A stretch of 26,390 nucleotides of DNA from Micavibrio sp. UBA1850. Its GTDB lineage: Bacteria > Pseudomonadota > Alphaproteobacteria > Micavibrionales > Micavibrionaceae. The position numbers and the translations under genes were made by a program. The stretch lies in assembly GCA_002338525.1 (NCBI GenBank), contig DDIM01000011.1, positions 1 through 26,390 of the forward strand, given 5' to 3'. Positions 7,823-15,950 of the stretch are shown piece by piece. The notes under the pieces are model-generated. The model was not told the origin of the DNA. It did not search any database and saw only the letters and a list, made by a program, of their open reading frames with translations. Position 1 is the first letter of the stretch, and every line of letters begins with the position of its first letter.

Positions 7823-8176
7823 TTAAAAACTTACAGATTCGCCACATCCGCAGCGTGCGGTTTCGTTTGGGTTTGTAATAGCAATTCTTTTTGACCCTAA
7901 AGAATCAGTAATAAAGTCAATTTCACACCCAAAGAATCGCAATGTGTCCTTTTTAGGGATGTAGATGGTAAGACCATCGCCTAAATCAAGCGCATCATCG
8001 GCACTGACATCGTCATCTTGCATGATCGGTTTGATGTCGTACTCGTTTCCTCCACACCCTTTACCGGTGAGAATCATAAAACGGATGCCGCGCATATTGT
8101 TGTTTAATTGCGCTTTTAAGTACTCTTGCGCTTGTGGCGTCACTTTTATCGCATCGGGTGTTAATCCAAACATCAT
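7823..8176 (-). CDS. sufA: Fe-S assembly A-type carrier (HesB/IscA family)
   Basis: A-type carrier that receives Fe-S clusters from SufBCD and passes them to client proteins. It has 117 residues with the three invariant Cys: Cys41 in GKGCGGNEY, and Cys109 and Cys111 in NETARCGCGESV. The DSLGSKRIAITNPN stretch before the CxC is typical of the family. It is the last gene of the suf operon, 12 nt after sufT, so SufA is a better name than IscA on context. The start could be either of two adjacent Met codons. Confidence 0.93.
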   Translation of the reverse strand: MMFGLTPDAIKVTPQAQEYLKAQLNNNMRGIRFMILTGKGCGGNEYDIKPIMQDDDVSADDALDLGDGLTIYIPKKDTLRFFGCEIDFITDSLGSKRIAITNPNETARCGCGESVSF

Positions 8177-8188
8177 ACAAACCTTTAG

Positions 8189-8617
8189 TTATGTGAACAT
8201 GTTGAGTTGTAATTTAGCTGTCTCAGCCATCATTGAGGGATCCCATGTTGGATCCCATACGATATCGACATCAACATGGCGTACACCGTCAATCGGGAAA
8301 ATCGCCCCTTGTACCCAGCTGGGCATTTCTTGTGCAACAGGACAGGCAGGAGATGTCAGTGACATCTCAACGAACACGTCCTTATCATCACAATCTTTCA
8401 CATCACTGACGACGATTTTATAAATCAGGCCCAGCTCGTAAATATTCACAGGAATTTCTGGATCATACACTTCACGCAAATTGGCAATAATTTGCTTTGA
8501 AATTGCACATTCCATATCAACATCAACATTAGGGGGAACAGCAAGAGCGTCATACTCCCCTTCTCCACCAACGGCATTTTTGATCATTTCCTTATCTGCA
8601 ACAGGTTCCATTTTCAT
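8189..8617 (-). CDS. sufT: SUF system maturation protein, MIP18/DUF59 family
   Basis: SufT-type protein, an accessory factor for maturation of Fe-S proteins. It has 142 residues. The DUF59 core is clear: EVYDPEIPVNIYELGLIYKI, then VEMSLTSPACPVAQEMP with the conserved Cys, and a closing WDPTWDPSMM. About 45 N-terminal residues precede the core. Its ATG overlaps the sufS stop by 1 nt (TAATG), implying translational coupling. The position between sufS and sufA is usual for alphaproteobacterial suf operons. Confidence 0.93.
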   Translation of the reverse strand: MKMEPVADKEMIKNAVGGEGEYDALAVPPNVDVDMECAISKQIIANLREVYDPEIPVNIYELGLIYKIVVSDVKDCDDKDVFVEMSLTSPACPVAQEMPSWVQGAIFPIDGVRHVDVDIVWDPTWDPSMMAETAKLQLNMFT

Positions 8618-9828
8618 TATAGTAGCATCTCCTGCGCCTTTATTAGCGCTTGTCCTAATTTATCTATATCGTTTTTACTCGTGTACAATCCTATAGAGGC
8701 ACGAATAGTGCCCTCAACATTAAATCTTTGCATTAATGGCATACAACAATGATGCCCTGTACGCACAGCAACGTTCATTTGATCTAAAACCATTGCAACA
8801 TCACTTGTGTGGATTCCTGTTAAATTAAACGAGTATATGCCCGCATGTTCACAATTGTCATTGCCAGCACCTAAAATCTCAAGCCCATTGATCGCGTCTA
8901 GACAGCTCTTTAAATAGCGCGTCATTTCACGCTCGTGAGATTGAATCGTATCAAAACCAATCGCTTGGATAAAGTCGATGGCTTGCCCTAAACCAATGAC
9001 TTCTGCAATGGCAGGAGTGCCTGCTTCAAACCGTGCGGGCGCTTTTTTGTATGTGGTTTCGTCAAAACGCACAACATCTATCATATCCCCGCCCCCTTTA
9101 TAAGGAGGCATAGAGTTGAGAATATCTTCATGCGCCCACAACACGCCTACACCCGTGGGGCCATACATTTTGTGGCCAGTAAAGACCATAAAATCGCAAC
9201 CAATTTGGTGTACATCAATTGGCCTATGAACGATAGATTGTGATGCATCAATGAGTATTTTTATATCTTTATTATATGATTTGGCCGTCTTTATGACCGT
9301 CTCAATGTCGTTCACAACACCCGTTGCATTCGAAATGTGCACAATCGATACCATCTTTGTTTTTGCAGATAATAATGCCTTAAACTCATTTAAGTCTAGA
9401 GTTCCATCATCCATCACAGGGATAATTTTTAAAACAATACCTATTTGGTCGCGTAAAAGCTGCCACGGCACAATGTTGGCGTGATGCTCCATCGCGGAGA
9501 TGATCACTTCATCTCCTTGGCAAAGATTTGCTCGCCCCCAGCTTTGTGCAACAAGATTAACGCTCTCAGTTGCGTTACTGGTAAATATTATTTCATTTTC
9601 ACTGTAGGCGTTTATGAAATTTGCCAAATTCTTGCGTGTGGCTTCATATGCAAGTGTTAAATCTTGAGACCATTTATAAAGCCCACGGTGAATGTTGGCA
9701 TAACCAGCACTCATAACGTGGCTCATCCTCTCTATCACCACAGCTGGTTTTTGCGTGCTTGAGGCAGAATCAAGATACGCAACATCGCTATTAATCAATG
9801 CTGGAAAGTCCTGCTTATTATGCATCAA
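8617..9828 (-). CDS. sufS: Cysteine desulfurase SufS
   Basis: PLP-dependent enzyme that removes sulfur from L-cysteine as an enzyme persulfide for Fe-S assembly. It has 403 residues. The PLP Lys220 lies in FTGHKMYGPTGVGVLW; the catalytic Cys361 lies in RTGHHCCMPLM, where the usual motif is HHCAQP, so two Cys stand side by side. The other class V aminotransferase motifs (YLDSASSTQKP, SAMEHHANIVPW, LIDASQS) are intact. The start overlaps the sufD stop by 11 nt. No separate sufE is seen in the window, so the sulfur acceptor may be encoded elsewhere. Confidence 0.96.
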   Translation of the reverse strand: MMHNKQDFPALINSDVAYLDSASSTQKPAVVIERMSHVMSAGYANIHRGLYKWSQDLTLAYEATRKNLANFINAYSENEIIFTSNATESVNLVAQSWGRANLCQGDEVIISAMEHHANIVPWQLLRDQIGIVLKIIPVMDDGTLDLNEFKALLSAKTKMVSIVHISNATGVVNDIETVIKTAKSYNKDIKILIDASQSIVHRPIDVHQIGCDFMVFTGHKMYGPTGVGVLWAHEDILNSMPPYKGGGDMIDVVRFDETTYKKAPARFEAGTPAIAEVIGLGQAIDFIQAIGFDTIQSHEREMTRYLKSCLDAINGLEILGAGNDNCEHAGIYSFNLTGIHTSDVAMVLDQMNVAVRTGHHCCMPLMQRFNVEGTIRASIGLYTSKNDIDKLGQALIKAQEMLL

Positions 9829-10720
9829 CGCCGTCCCATTGATCCGTGATTTCTTTTATAAACGCTTTGACCAGCATGTGCTTGGCCTCAGCCTCTGGAA
9901 TACCTCGCGCGCGCATGTAAAACAGCTGCGTCTCATCAAGCTGACCTGTTGTTGCTCCATGCGCGCATTCCACGTCATCTGCGTAAATTTCAAGTTCAGG
10001 CTTGGTATGCATCGTAGCCGTTTTAGACATCAATAATGCGTTAGACATTTGTTTGGCATCTGTTTTTTGCGCGTCGGCAAAAACGTGCGACTTACTTTGA
10101 AACACACTGGTTGACCAATCTTTTAGAGCCGAGCGATAGAATTGCTCTGATTTACAGTTTGGCACTTGATGCTCAACACATATGGTTGTGTCGGTGTGTT
10201 GCTTGCCCTCTAATAGATGCAGCCCTTGTAGTTTACACTCTGCATGCTCGCCCTGCATTACATTTTGAATTGTTGAACGGCACAGCTTGCCCCCCACATT
10301 CATGATAAGATTAGCATAACTTGATGATGCGTCTTGCTGAATGTATGTATTGTTGAGGTGAAGCGCGCCGCTACTTTCAAACTGTTTTTTAACGTGCTTA
10401 ATACGGGCATGTTTATGCAAGGTGATATTCGTTATTGTATTTGTAAAATATGCTCCCTCGCCACTATAAAGCTCTGTTAAATTGAGGGATGCATTTTCTT
10501 CTACGACAATATTAATTTGAATTTTGTGTTCAAACCCATCTTGACCTTCAAGATGAAGGTCTTTCGTAAGCTCTTCACCTTTTTTAACATGAATATCTAT
10601 GTCACGAATTCCATGATCGAGAAGATCTTTTGGAATTGCTTTTTGCACATTCGTGTACTTCCAAAGTTCATCTTTTGGATGGGGTAGATTTTCAGTTGTG
10701 TAAAATTCTTTTACTGGCAT
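9818..10720 (-). CDS. sufD: Fe-S scaffold subunit SufD (short form)
   Basis: SufD pairs with SufB in the SufBC2D complex on which Fe-S clusters are built. The C-terminal signature is clear: YADDVECAHGATTGQLDETQLFYMRARGIPEAEAKHMLVKAF, seen here between about residues 244 and 288. The preceding beta-helix core has the repeated strand pattern. At 300 residues it is clearly shorter than E. coli SufD (about 420); the N-terminal helical part is nearly gone, as in some alphaproteobacteria. It lies between sufC (3-nt gap) and sufS (11-nt overlap). Confidence 0.93.
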   Translation of the reverse strand: MPVKEFYTTENLPHPKDELWKYTNVQKAIPKDLLDHGIRDIDIHVKKGEELTKDLHLEGQDGFEHKIQINIVVEENASLNLTELYSGEGAYFTNTITNITLHKHARIKHVKKQFESSGALHLNNTYIQQDASSSYANLIMNVGGKLCRSTIQNVMQGEHAECKLQGLHLLEGKQHTDTTICVEHQVPNCKSEQFYRSALKDWSTSVFQSKSHVFADAQKTDAKQMSNALLMSKTATMHTKPELEIYADDVECAHGATTGQLDETQLFYMRARGIPEAEAKHMLVKAFIKEITDQWDGVDA

Positions 10721-10723
10721 ATC

Positions 10724-11473
10724 CTATGCCGCCTTTTCTTCAAATTGTGCATAACCGTTCTTTTCCAGATCAAGCGCAAGCTCTGGCCCGCCGGTTTTAA
10801 CGATTTTACCTTTCGCAAGCACATGCACGACATCCGGTTTGATATAATCAAGTAATCGTTGGTAGTGCGTGATCACAAGGAAAGAACGATCTTCGGCGCG
10901 TAGTGCGTTTACACCCTCAGACACCACCTTAAGCGCATCAATATCCAATCCACTATCTGTTTCGTCTAAAACCGCAAATTTCGGCTCTAACATCATCATT
11001 TGAAGAACTTCATTACGCTTTTTCTCTCCTCCTGAAAAACCAACATTGACAGCACGTTTAAGCATTTCATCAGACACGCCAATTTGCTTTTGCTTTTGTT
11101 TCATCAGTTTTAAGAGCGCAAGTGCATCTAACTCTTCCTCGCCACGCGCCTTACGGACGCTGTTGAGGGCTGTTTTCAAGAATGTACTCATCTGCACACC
11201 AGGAATCTCGACAGGGTATTGAAACGCCAAGAAAACGCCCGCAGCAGCACGCTCTTCTGGTGACATCTCGAGAATATTTTCACCGTTCATCTCAATGGAC
11301 CCGCCCGTCACTTCATATTCTTCGCGACCTGACAGAATGTAAGATAATGTCGACTTCCCTGCCCCATTCGGGCCCATAATCGCATGAACCTCGCCGGCTC
11401 CTATTTCCAAGTTCAAACCGTTAAGGATCTGCTTTCCATCAATTTCAGCTGTTAAATCTTTAATTTTAATCAT
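10724..11473 (-). CDS. sufC: Fe-S assembly ATPase SufC
   Basis: ABC-type ATPase of the SufBC2D scaffold; cytosolic and not a transporter. It has 249 residues. Walker A is GPNGAGKST (residues 34-42). The signature and Walker B region reads GFSGGEKKRNEVLQ, then FAVLDETDSGLDIDAL, the sequence specific to SufC. The switch His is in VITHYQRLL. It starts 2 nt after sufB and ends 3 nt before sufD. Confidence 0.97.
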   Translation of the reverse strand: MIKIKDLTAEIDGKQILNGLNLEIGAGEVHAIMGPNGAGKSTLSYILSGREEYEVTGGSIEMNGENILEMSPEERAAAGVFLAFQYPVEIPGVQMSTFLKTALNSVRKARGEEELDALALLKLMKQKQKQIGVSDEMLKRAVNVGFSGGEKKRNEVLQMMMLEPKFAVLDETDSGLDIDALKVVSEGVNALRAEDRSFLVITHYQRLLDYIKPDVVHVLAKGKIVKTGGPELALDLEKNGYAQFEEKAA

Positions 11474-11475
11474 CT

Positions 11476-12957
11476 TTATCCAACACTTCCTTCTAAGCTT
11501 ATTCCGATTAATTTTTGGGCCTCAACGGCAAATTCCATTGGCAGGTTTTGCATCACTTCACGGCAAAAGCCATTGACGATCAAGGCAAGGGCTTCTTCTT
11601 CGCCGATACCGCGCTGGCGGCAATAAAACAGCTGATCATCTGATATTTTGCTGGTTGTGGCTTCATGTTCCAATGTGGCCGTTGGGTTTTTTGCATCGAT
11701 ATACGGCACGGTATGTGCCCCACATGTGCCGCCAATTAACAAACTGTCGCACTGGGTAAAGTTACGGGCATTGTCGGCACCTGCCAAGACCTTGACCTGA
11801 CCGCGATATGTGCTGTCGCTATGTCCGGCAGATATACCTTTGGCGATGATACGGCTTTTTGTGTTTTTGCCGATGTGAACCATCTTTGTGCCGGTGTCGG
11901 CTTGTTGATGATTATTGGTTATGGCGACAGAGTAAAACTCTCCCTGAGAGCCATCACCCTTTAATATACAAGAGGGGTATTTCCACGTAATTGCCGAGCC
12001 TGTTTCTACTTGTGTCCAAGATATTTTAGAGTTTTTACCCTCACATAGACCACGCTTGGTCACGAAGTTATATATGCCACCCTTGCCGTTCTCATCGCCT
12101 GGATACCAGTTTTGAACGGTTGAGTATTTAATTTCGGCATCATCATGCGTGATCAGCTCAACAACTGCTGCATGCAGCTGGTTTTCATCACGCATGGGTG
12201 CTGTGCAGCCCTCAAGATATGAAACATATGCGCCCTTGTCTGCGATAATCAGTGTGCGTTCAAACTGCCCGGTATTCATTTCATTGATACGGAAATATGT
12301 TGAAAGCTCCATCGGGCAACGAACACCTTCAGGGATATACACAAATGACCCATCCGTAAACACAGCAGCGTTGAGGCATGCATGTTTATTATCATGATAA
12401 GGAACGACAGAGCCCATATATTTTTTAACAAGCTCTGGATAGTCTTTAATGGCATCGCTGATTGAGCAAAAGATCACGCCTTTTTCTTTCAGCTTCTTTT
12501 TAAACGTTGTTGCAACAGACACAGAATCAAAGACAACATCAACAGCAACCGGATTTTTAACACCTGCAAGAATTTCTTGCTCACGAAGCGGAATTCCTAA
12601 TTTCTCGTATGTTTCAAGCAATTTAGGATCAACATCATCCAACGTCTCAGGTGCATTTTCAGATGATTTAGGCGCTGCATAGTAATAGTAGTCTTGATAA
12701 TCAATTTCAGGAAAATCAACTTTTGCCCAACTCGGCTCAGGCATTTTCAACCAATGGCGATATGCCTTTAGACGGTATTCTAGCAACCATTCAGGCTCGT
12801 TTTTCTTAGCAGAAATGAACCGGACAATGTCTTCGCTCAACCCTTTTGGCGCTTTATCAGATTCTATATCTGTCACAAAACCCGCAGAGTATGTATCAAG
12901 CGCGTTGACCTGATCAATCGTTTGCTGTTCTATACGTGCGTTTGAAATATCACTCAT
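11476..12957 (-). CDS. sufB: Fe-S scaffold subunit SufB
   Basis: Main scaffold of the SufBC2D complex. It has 493 residues, normal for SufB. Diagnostic segments are PEGVRCPMELSTYFRIN, YLEGCTAPMRDENQLHAAVVE, the CDSLLIGGTCGAHTVPYI block, EHEATTSKISDDQLFYCRQRG and the C-terminal ALIVNGFCREV. Cys-rich sites that may bind the cluster are kept. Its ATG overlaps the regulator's stop by 4 nt (ATGA), so the two are probably translationally coupled. Confidence 0.97.
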   Translation of the reverse strand: MSDISNARIEQQTIDQVNALDTYSAGFVTDIESDKAPKGLSEDIVRFISAKKNEPEWLLEYRLKAYRHWLKMPEPSWAKVDFPEIDYQDYYYYAAPKSSENAPETLDDVDPKLLETYEKLGIPLREQEILAGVKNPVAVDVVFDSVSVATTFKKKLKEKGVIFCSISDAIKDYPELVKKYMGSVVPYHDNKHACLNAAVFTDGSFVYIPEGVRCPMELSTYFRINEMNTGQFERTLIIADKGAYVSYLEGCTAPMRDENQLHAAVVELITHDDAEIKYSTVQNWYPGDENGKGGIYNFVTKRGLCEGKNSKISWTQVETGSAITWKYPSCILKGDGSQGEFYSVAITNNHQQADTGTKMVHIGKNTKSRIIAKGISAGHSDSTYRGQVKVLAGADNARNFTQCDSLLIGGTCGAHTVPYIDAKNPTATLEHEATTSKISDDQLFYCRQRGIGEEEALALIVNGFCREVMQNLPMEFAVEAQKLIGISLEGSVG

Positions 12958-13352
12958 ACGTACAAGTCCTTTAGTGAAATATTATGAAGCGCATTTTTTA
13001 CCGCTCCGTTGATTTTTTGTAGTCTCATCGCCATAGCTGAATTTTTTATAAGAATGCATTCACCGGCCCCATCGTCAGTACAAGCCGTAAGCGCCTTTGG
13101 CCCATCAATTGCGGTAATAATATCCCCAGCAGACAGATTTTCAGGTAAAACAGCAAGCCGATACCCTCCTTGCGCCCCGCGAATTGAGGATACAATCTCT
13201 GCCTTGACCAATAGCCGCATAATTTTTGCCACTGTTGCTTCTGAAAGCTGCGTTTCTTCAGCAAGTTCAGACGTCGACAACAAGTCTTCGGCCTTACTCA
13301 TACGAGATAAAAGCACGATACTGTAATCAGCCATTTTTGATAATTTAAACAT
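12954..13352 (-). CDS. Rrf2-family SUF regulator
   Basis: Rrf2/IscR-type winged-helix regulator at the head of the suf operon (132 residues). The N-terminus FKLSKMADYSIVLLSRM and the recognition part LSEATVAKIMRLLVKAEIVSSIRGAQGGYRL resemble the SUF-system regulator subfamily (TIGR02944). Members usually bind a cluster through three Cys after the wing. Here only Cys91 and Cys99 (LTACTDDGAGECILIKNSA) remain; the third is missing. It probably senses Fe-S status and controls its own operon through the palindrome at 13364-13380; that link is inference. I withhold a gene symbol because iscR and sufR are both used loosely. Confidence 0.9.
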   Translation of the reverse strand: MFKLSKMADYSIVLLSRMSKAEDLLSTSELAEETQLSEATVAKIMRLLVKAEIVSSIRGAQGGYRLAVLPENLSAGDIITAIDGPKALTACTDDGAGECILIKNSAMAMRLQKINGAVKNALHNISLKDLYV

Positions 13353-13363
13353 ATTTAATAAAC

Positions 13364-13380
13364 CATACCAATTTTGTATG
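13364..13380. promoter_or_regulatory. Candidate operator for the suf regulator
   Basis: Interrupted palindrome CATAC-N7-GTATG, 12 bp before the regulator's start codon and just downstream of the promoter-like element at 13382-13411. The position suits autorepression by the Rrf2 protein. The arms are short (5 bp), so the call is tentative. Confidence 0.4.
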
Positions 13381-13381
13381 A

Positions 13382-13411
13382 TTTATATAGTGAATACTGG
13401 CTTTTTTGCAA
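13382..13411 (-). promoter_or_regulatory. Candidate suf operon promoter
   Basis: On the minus strand, -35 TTGCAA (13406-13411) and -10 TATAAA (13382-13387, 18-nt spacer) or TATATA (13384-13389, 16-nt spacer). A second possible start has a perfect -10 TATAAT at 13431-13436, whose -35 region would fall inside the Fur box at 13448-13462. Which is used cannot be told from sequence. Confidence 0.45.
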
Positions 13412-13447
13412 GGGAAATTACAATATTTCTATTATAAAACAATTAGA

Positions 13448-13462
13448 TGATAATCATTCTCA
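13448..13462. promoter_or_regulatory. Fur box
   Basis: TGATAATCATTCTCA matches the 7-1-7 Fur consensus TGATAATnATTATCA at all but one of the fourteen defined positions. It lies 96 bp before the suf regulator start and overlaps the -35 region of the upstream candidate promoter. A fur gene is present at 15543-15947. Iron-dependent Fur control of suf is known in E. coli; here it is inferred from the site. Confidence 0.7.
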
Positions 13463-13516
13463 ATTAAAAAAGAGGCGTTAACTTTTTTATAAGGTTTAAA
13501 ACGTATAATTTGAGAC

Positions 13517-13621
13517 ATGATAAAAAATAATTTTAAACAAGCAGTCCAGAATATGAAACCTAAAAAAGCCCCAACGCTAAACGCATCAGGCATTGCAGGT
13601 GTACATAAGCTTTCTAAATAA
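13517..13621 (+). CDS. Small protein (34 aa), possibly leaderless
   Basis: Tiny frame reading MIKNNFKQAVQNMKPKK and ending GVHKLSK; basic, with no membrane segment. A perfect -10 TATAAT (13504-13509) lies 7 nt before the ATG, so a transcript from it would start at or next to the start codon. No good -35 is visible. A GAG at 13512-13514 is the only ribosome-site candidate and is close. It is divergent from the suf operon and its stop lies 5 nt from the convergent prfC stop. Translation is plausible but unproven. Confidence 0.35.
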   Translation: MIKNNFKQAVQNMKPKKAPTLNASGIAGVHKLSK

Positions 13622-13626
13622 TGTGC

Positions 13627-15201
13627 TTAGCGCGTTGATAGAAACTTAATGTCTTTGTATTTATCTTCCACATCACCTAGATGCCACGCATTTCGGGCGA
13701 GGAACACTGGATCTTCGTCATGATCATAAGCCACGGCTGAACGGTTACTATCTATGAACGCCTTCACCTTTGCTGGCTCACCTTCAATCCATCGCGCAGT
13801 GTGAAGGGGGGCTTGTTCAAAATGTACAGGAATATTGTATTCTGTACGGATACGGTCAGCCAAAACTTCAAATTGCAGTGGTCCAACAACCCCAACAACC
13901 CAATGAGAATCCATTAAAGGCTTAAATACACGAGCCACACCCTCTTCTGCCAATTGCTGAAGCGCATTTCCAAGATGTTTGGCCTTCATAGGGTCATCGG
14001 GCATGACGCGCTGCATGTACTCGGGGGCAAAAGATGGAATGCCGGTAAAGCCTAAATCTTCCCCTTCCGTTAAAACATCACCGATGCGGAGGTTTCCATG
14101 GTTTGGAATACCTATAATATCACCTGGAAACGCCTCTTCGGCCATCTCTCGGTCTTGTGCCAAGAATAATTGCGGTGAGTGGATCGTAAGCTGTTTACCC
14201 GAGCGGCTATGTTTTAATTTCATACCGCGTTTAAATTTTCCAGAACATATGCGTGTAAAGGCAATACGGTCACGGTGTTTAGGGTCCATGTTCGCTTGGA
14301 TTTTGAACACAAAGCCTGTGACCTTATCTTCTGTTGGCTCAACAACACGCTCTTGCGCATTTTGAGGGCGTGGAGATGGTGCCCAACGGCCCAAGCCATC
14401 AAGAAGCTCTTTAACACCAAATGTAGAAATCGCACTTCCGAAAAATACTGGCGTCATGGCGCCTTGTTTATACTCTTCTAGGTCAAATGCAGGGCAAAGC
14501 TCCTTAATCATTTCAACCTCTTCGCGAAGCTTGCTGGCGGCGAACTCATCTAATATTTCGTCAATTTTGGGATCATTCACACCCTCACACGTAATACCTT
14601 CGCGGATACGGTCGCCCTTACCTTTGTCAAATAGGTGAATTTTATCATCATATAGACTGTAACATCCCTTAAAGTCACGCCCCATGCCTATAGGCCATGT
14701 GGCAGGCGTGACTTGAAGCGCAAGCTTCTGCTCGACCTCATCCATCAGCTCCATTGGGTCTTGTCCATCACGATCCATTTTATTAACAAATGTGATGATA
14801 GGAATATTTCTGAGGCGACATACTTCAAACAATTTGAGCGTTTGTTTTTCAATACCTTTAGCACAATCAAGCACCATAATCGCGCTATCAACGGCAGTTA
14901 ATGTTCGGTATGTATCTTCACTGAAGTCTTCGTGACCGGGTGTATCCAAAAGGTTGTACGTGTTTCCTTCGTACTCAAACGTCATCACAGATGAGGCAAC
15001 AGAAATACCACGTTCTTGTTCAACCTTCATCCAGTCAGAACGTGCGCGGCGGCGATCCCCTTTTGCCTTCACTTCCCCCGCAAGCTGAATAGCACCCCCA
15101 AACAACAGGAGTTTTTCAGTTAGTGTCGTTTTACCCGCATCAGGGTGGGAGATAATTCCAAATGTGCGGCGTTTTTCAACAATGTTTGACAAATTAGCCA
15201 A
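13627..15201 (-). CDS. prfC: Peptide chain release factor 3
   Basis: Translational GTPase that recycles RF1/RF2 from the ribosome after termination. It has 524 residues, as in E. coli. G motifs: SHPDAGKTTLTEKLL (G1), then the switch region with RGISVASSVMTF (G2), DTPGHEDFSEDTYRTL (G3) and NKMDRDGQDP (G4). The C-terminal part GVVGPLQFEVLADRI is typical of RF3 rather than EF-G. The start appears to be TTG at 15201 (preceded by GGGAG), giving MANLSNIVEKRRTFGI; no in-frame ATG fits. It overlaps the DUF1491 gene by 8 nt. Confidence 0.96.
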   Translation of the reverse strand: MANLSNIVEKRRTFGIISHPDAGKTTLTEKLLLFGGAIQLAGEVKAKGDRRRARSDWMKVEQERGISVASSVMTFEYEGNTYNLLDTPGHEDFSEDTYRTLTAVDSAIMVLDCAKGIEKQTLKLFEVCRLRNIPIITFVNKMDRDGQDPMELMDEVEQKLALQVTPATWPIGMGRDFKGCYSLYDDKIHLFDKGKGDRIREGITCEGVNDPKIDEILDEFAASKLREEVEMIKELCPAFDLEEYKQGAMTPVFFGSAISTFGVKELLDGLGRWAPSPRPQNAQERVVEPTEDKVTGFVFKIQANMDPKHRDRIAFTRICSGKFKRGMKLKHSRSGKQLTIHSPQLFLAQDREMAEEAFPGDIIGIPNHGNLRIGDVLTEGEDLGFTGIPSFAPEYMQRVMPDDPMKAKHLGNALQQLAEEGVARVFKPLMDSHWVVGVVGPLQFEVLADRIRTEYNIPVHFEQAPLHTARWIEGEPAKVKAFIDSNRSAVAYDHDEDPVFLARNAWHLGDVEDKYKDIKFLSTR

Positions 15202-15541
15202 TGATGTCTCCCTCGAATGGATTATTTAAAGTCTTATCTTCGATCTCGATGGCCCAAACATCGCGATCACGTTCAATTGAGCGTCGAATATAGGCATCAA
15301 TGTCTGCTTCTGCAACATGTTCTTCACCTGCTTTTGGTTTTAGCGCATGCATCCAGGCACGCTTCCCATCAACATCGCGGATTTGTGTCAATATTTGACA
15401 GCCATTACCCAAACCGTTGAGTTTCACCATCACGGCCGCTCCAGAATGAGCCCCTTTATTGATAACATAGACAGGAATACAGGCTGATTGACATTGGGCG
15501 ATATGGCTTTCCACCCACAAAGCCGTTGGTAAATCACTCAC
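15194..15541 (-). CDS. DUF1491 family protein
   Basis: A 115-residue cytosolic protein of the alphaproteobacterial DUF1491 family; function unknown. Recognisable parts are the N-terminal LPTALWVESHIAQC, GAAVMVKLNGL in the middle and DIDAYIRRSIERDRDVWAIEIED at the end. The start is GTG at 15541, only 1 nt after the fur stop, and the gene overlaps prfC by 8 nt, so it is tightly built into the operon. Confidence 0.8.
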   Translation of the reverse strand: MSDLPTALWVESHIAQCQSACIPVYVINKGAHSGAAVMVKLNGLGNGCQILTQIRDVDGKRAWMHALKPKAGEEHVAEADIDAYIRRSIERDRDVWAIEIEDKTLNNPFEGDIIG

Positions 15542-15542
15542 A

Positions 15543-15947
15543 CTATTTACGCTTTCTCACGTATAGCTCTAGGCGGTGATCAATAAGGTCATACCCCATA
15601 TCATTGACAATCTTTTCTTTCAAAGCCTCTAGCTCTTCATTGTGAAACTCAATAATCTCGTTCGTATCGATATCAATGATATGTTCGTGATGATCGTCGT
15701 TTAACTCATACCGAGAAAAGCTTTCATTAAAATCGTGGCGAATGAGAATATTCATCTCATGAAGCATAGATACAGTTCTGTACACTGTTGCCATGCTGAC
15801 TGACGGATCAATGTCAGAGGCACGCTTATAGATCTCATCAACGGATGGATGATCCTTAGATTCGCCTAAAACACGCAAAATAACTTTACGTGGATTAGTC
15901 AGCTTCAAACCAGCCTCAGCGCAAATTTTTTCTAAATCATGAGGCAT
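15543..15947 (-). CDS. fur: Ferric uptake regulator
   Basis: Fur-family metal-dependent repressor, 134 residues. The DNA-recognition helix lies in SVSMATVYRTVSML and the regulatory metal site in YELNDDHHEHIIDIDTNEIIEF, with His33, Glu81 and the His cluster 86-89. The usual CxxC structural zinc site is absent; the only Cys is Cys9. This is common in alphaproteobacterial Fur/Mur. Irr is less likely because the HHEHIIDIDTNEIIEF block and the C-terminal DHRLELYVRKR match Fur. A manganese-sensing (Mur) role cannot be excluded. The likely target in this window is the Fur box at 13448-13462. Confidence 0.88.
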   Translation of the reverse strand: MPHDLEKICAEAGLKLTNPRKVILRVLGESKDHPSVDEIYKRASDIDPSVSMATVYRTVSMLHEMNILIRHDFNESFSRYELNDDHHEHIIDIDTNEIIEFHNEELEALKEKIVNDMGYDLIDHRLELYVRKRK

Positions 15948-15950
15948 CGG

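Noticed and set aside
7965..8423. 152-codon plus-strand frame across sufA and sufT
   Set aside because: Antisense across two real genes and their junction, with no ribosome site and a low-complexity Ser/Ile-rich product.
13381..13510. Riboswitch or small RNA in the suf/prfC gap
   Set aside because: The stretch is AT-rich with no long stable stem; promoter and Fur-box elements explain it better.
13979..14365. 128-codon plus-strand frame
   Set aside because: Antisense to prfC, whose protein is conserved along this whole stretch.
15543..15947. Irr (haem-dependent Fur-family regulator) instead of Fur
   Set aside because: No haem motif at the N-terminus, and the HHEHIIDIDTNEIIEF metal block and C-terminal part match Fur/Mur.
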